Part shown: positions 61,744-64,000 of the stretch, piece after piece | Position numbering within the stretch: position 1 is the first letter of the stretch | How the letters are laid out: every line of letters starts with the position of its first letter | DNA from: Nitrospirota bacterium | GTDB lineage: Bacteria; Nitrospirota; Thermodesulfovibrionia; Thermodesulfovibrionales; Magnetobacteriaceae | Reading direction: 5' to 3' | Assembly: GCA_015233615.1 (NCBI GenBank) | Contig: JADFXJ010000001.1 | Location: 42,825-106,824 of the forward strand | Length of the DNA stretch: 64,000 bases | Made by a program: the position numbers and the translations under genes | Notes under the pieces: model-generated | Databases searched by the model: none | Seen by the model: only the letters and a program-made list of their open reading frames with translations | What the model was told of the DNA's origin: nothing

Positions 61744-64000
61744 CTAAAACCGCCATTTATACCATTGTTCAAAAAACTTTGCACGAAAAAATAATCTGTT
61801 TTCCTCGCTATTAACCAGAGTGAATCTTTTCAGATTGGCCTTCGCTTCTAAAAGTTCTTTCGGAGTATTGCCCTCAGGATAGCCCTCATCTCCGGAGCTA
61901 ATAATTCGTTTAACCAATTCCTGTTCATCCGGTTTCATTTGATTCCATACCGATTCTTTGTAATGGTTTCCTATATCGTTTTCACTGAAAGTTTCTAAAA
62001 GCATGGAACACGTTTCTTCGACTCTTTTAATGGTGATTTCCTTTATTTTCCCCTTGTCTGAGGCAAAGCTTGCAAAGATTCTGGATACAAGTGGGTCGCC
62101 TCCCGTATATTCGAATATTATCTGCGGCCCTCCCTCGTCCCAGTGAATATCTTTCCAAAGCCCGATTTCTTTAATCATAGTTACAGTGTCATCAAGATTG
62201 AAATATCCGAGAAACTCCTCATAAAACGAATTATACATTGGGTTTTCACCAATAGTTTCCATAAGTATGTTTTGTCTGTTTATATCCGGTCGATAAGTAG
62301 CTACCACTGTTGTAAGCGAACGTCTCGTCTGGGCCAGGCCACGCAAAACGCTGAAGAGCTTAACATACTCGACCAGTGCATTTTCACTGCCCGTCTGTCT
62401 TCTGTCTTTAAATAATTTGTCTATCTCATCAAAAAAGATGATGACCTTCTCGTTTTGTCTTACTTTTTCCCATTTGTCGACAAAGTGTAAAAAAATATTT
62501 TCAAAAGTATCCTTATTTAACTCTGTAGGAATCACGGGTAGTTTCTTAATATGATGGGCATTAAGTTTATTGTGTAGTTGTATAAGTATTTCTCTAAAGT
62601 AACTTTCTGCCATATCCGTTTTTGTCTGGCAGTCGATAAAAACAATTGGTGCTTTGACAAAATGCTGAAGGAGTTGATTTACTAAAGATGTTTTCCCGAC
62701 TTTTCTAAGGCCGCAAAGACATACGTGCTGTCCCTGGGAAATCATGCGGGTGAGATTTTCTATGTTTTGTGCTCTTCCGTAAAACCATACGGGATCGCTA
62801 ATCGGTGTACGTTCGATGTATGGGTCCGTTCTTATCGTGTATGGTTCTTCAAGACGCAACAGATCCTCTTTACATTTAGGGCTCTCTATCGATTTCTCCA
62901 GAATCGACGAATAAAGAGGGATTATATCCATAGCCATGCCGTATTTGTTCCTTAATTCCTTAACGCCTTCATTTACGTTATGTTTATCTTCTTTATAAAT
63001 AAGATATATTTTGAGCCTTTCCTTTACTTTGTCTTTAATAGCTTCGCCGATATGTTTCATTCCTATGATTTTGCCGTCCTTCCAGAGGGATGCCATAACG
63101 GTGGATTGGATGTTTTGTTTATATAGAAGATAAAGCTCTTTGTTAATGTTGGTAATTTTTATAAAATCTGCTTTCGAAAAAAACTCTCTGGCTACGACTA
63201 TCGGATCAGATCGTCTTGACAGGAGGTAAACATAGATAGATGGCAATAGGATAAACGGAAAAACAAAGATACCCCATTTCCATTTATTACGGCTTGTATC
63301 CCGCCACAGCTTAAAACGCTTAGGTTCTATTGTCGGTTGTACGGCGTTAAATGCAGAAAATATATTATTTTGTTCAGTTTTCAGTTCTTTTCTGTAATAT
63401 TTTAGTGGATAAACTGGAAATGAATTATTATCGAATCTAACCGCCATATATTCGTCACCTTGTAAAGATGAATGATAAACAAGCTTTTTCTCATTAAAAG
63501 TTATCCATTCATTGCCGGGTAATAAAGCTGTTACGTAAATAGATTCGTTTTTATTGATATCCCAGATTCTGAAGGTGCTATCCCAACTTCCAGAAGCGAT
63601 AAACTTTCCGTCGGGGCTAAAGCTTACGCTGTATACAGAAGACGAATGTCCTGCAAGAGTGCGAAGAAGAGCACCAGTTTGCACGTCCCATACTTTTACG
63701 GTATTATCCCCACTTCCAGAAGCGATAAACTTTCCGTCGGGGCTAAAGCTTACGCTGGTTACATAAGACGAATGTCCTGCAAGAGTGCGAAGAAGAGCAC
63801 CAGTTTGCACGTCCCATACTTTTACGGTCTTATCCCCACTTCCAGAAGCGATAAACTTTCCGTCGGGGCTAAAGCTTACGCTGTATACAGAAGACGAATG
63901 TCCTGCAAGAGTGCGAAGAAGAGCACCAGTTTGCACGTCCCATACTTTTACGGTCTTATCCCCACTTCCAGAAGCGATAAACTTTCCGTCGGGGCTAAAG
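61744..64000 (-). CDS. WD40-repeat, membrane-anchored AAA/STAND ATPase (5' end outside window)
   Basis: The frame is open to the right edge, so the N-terminus is missing. At least three near-identical 42-residue WD40 repeats (TLAGHSSSVYSVSFSPDGKF, IASGSGDKTVKVWDVQTGAL) are followed by a helix (WGIFVFPFILLPSIYVYLL), a helical region (MKHIGEAIKDKVKERLKIYL) and an ATPase with P-loop CGLRKVGKTSLVNQLL and Walker B VIIFFDEIDKLF. The order WD40-membrane-ATPase is reversed relative to common NACHT-WD40 proteins. Low GC. Sensing by WD40 and response by the ATPase pair is a plausible conflict or stress system. Confidence 0.85.
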   Translation of the reverse strand, partial: FSPDGKFIASGSGDKTVKVWDVQTGALLRTLAGHSSSVYSVSFSPDGKFIASGSGDKTVKVWDVQTGALLRTLAGHSSYVTSVSFSPDGKFIASGSGDNTVKVWDVQTGALLRTLAGHSSSVYSVSFSPDGKFIASGSWDSTFRIWDINKNESIYVTALLPGNEWITFNEKKLVYHSSLQGDEYMAVRFDNNSFPVYPLKYYRKELKTEQNNIFSAFNAVQPTIEPKRFKLWRDTSRNKWKWGIFVFPFILLPSIYVYLLSRRSDPIVVAREFFSKADFIKITNINKELYLLYKQNIQSTVMASLWKDGKIIGMKHIGEAIKDKVKERLKIYLIYKEDKHNVNEGVKELRNKYGMAMDIIPLYSSILEKSIESPKCKEDLLRLEEPYTIRTDPYIERTPISDPVWFYGRAQNIENLTRMISQGQHVCLCGLRKVGKTSLVNQLLQHFVKAPIVFIDCQTKTDMAESYFREILIQLHNKLNAHHIKKLPVIPTELNKDTFENIFLHFVDKWEKVRQNEKVIIFFDEIDKLFKDRRQTGSENALVEYVKLFSVLRGLAQTRRSLTTVVATYRPDINRQNILMETIGENPMYNSFYEEFLGYFNLDDTVTMIKEIGLWKDIHWDEGGPQIIFEYTGGDPLVSRIFASFASDKGKIKEITIKRVEETCSMLLETFSENDIGNHYKESVWNQMKPDEQELVKRIISSGDEGYPEGNTPKELLEAKANLKRFTLVNSEENRLFFRAKFFEQWYKWRF
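63580..64000. repeat. 126-bp WD40 coding tandem repeats
   Basis: Units of 126 bases begin near 63580, 63706, 63832 and 63958; the last is cut by the window edge. The second to fourth differ at very few positions, mostly in the ser/tyr loop codons (tatacagaagacga versus gttacataagacga) and the ending ccttatc/ggtatta. Such nucleotide-level identity points to recent expansion or gene conversion. Confidence 0.85.

Noticed and set aside
1-64000. tRNA, rRNA, tmRNA or replication origin
   Set aside because: Reading the intergenic stretches I found no cloverleaf-like or conserved RNA signatures and no DnaA-box cluster; a covariance-model scan would be decisive.

Overview
The window looks like chromosomal DNA of an anaerobic or microaerophilic Gram-negative bacterium. 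The evidence is OmpA-type and other lipoproteins, heptose/LPS genes, c-type haem proteins, an uptake [NiFe]-hydrogenase, many two-component kinases and c-di-GMP signalling. The gene mix would suit a Nitrospirota-like lineage, but no rRNA or marker gene is present, so that is only a guess. I saw no tRNA, rRNA, CRISPR array or complete transposase.

Layout. 1-5.9 kb: end of an unknown gene, a PAS sensor kinase overlapping a receiver-winged-helix regulator, and a SulP transporter coupled to a universal stress protein. 6.3-10.4 kb: a [NiFe]-hydrogenase operon (small subunit, large subunit, cytochrome b, maturation protease). 10.4-11.2 kb: a toxin-antitoxin-like pair and a hicB relic. 11.5-14.9 kb: a haem-c chemoreceptor, a receiver-histidine kinase and a MITE-like element touching the kinase stop codon. 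15-20.2 kb: exported hypothetical proteins, an intact hicAB, a second hicB with a dead hicA, and a DUF1566 protein with an unknown C-terminus. 20.4-22.7 kb: a homocysteine methyltransferase-like gene followed by a decayed radical-SAM/SPASM locus with small candidate peptides. 22.7-34.6 kb: a surface-glycan cluster. Its minus-strand part has an RfbH-like dehydratase, hddC, hddA, gmhA, an FAD oxidoreductase, a B12 radical-SAM enzyme, a split transketolase and an epimerase; then a plus-strand glycosyltransferase and glf. 34.7-43.5 kb: a TPR membrane glycosyltransferase-like protein, an NHLP-like protein, a tetrahaem cytochrome, a TM2 protein, a VIT/vWA protein and an ECF sigma/anti-sigma pair. 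43.7-50.1 kb: a Clp-type AAA+ unfoldase fused to a class III nucleotide cyclase, a kinase fragment, ilvE and pepF. 50.5-59.7 kb: an OmpA lipoprotein, a receiver-kinase, an HD-GYP phosphodiesterase, a large hybrid kinase, a broken toxin-like gene and rmuC. 59.7-64 kb: a well-formed unit for a 39-residue Cys-Cys peptide, then two AAA ATPases, one with near-identical WD40 repeats running off the window.

How genes work together. The split transketolase may supply sedoheptulose-7-phosphate to GmhA, HddA and HddC for GDP-heptose, which the dehydratase, epimerase and radical enzymes could then modify. The hydrogenase would feed electrons to the quinone pool through its cytochrome b. Its proximal-cluster motif has Asp in place of one Cys, as in the actinobacterial-type enzymes.

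Two window-wide signals stand out. Short imperfect direct repeats recur at gene junctions and also expand in frame inside protein linkers. A dispersed family related to the MITE recurs in at least four places. The most unusual single gene is the Clp-cyclase fusion.
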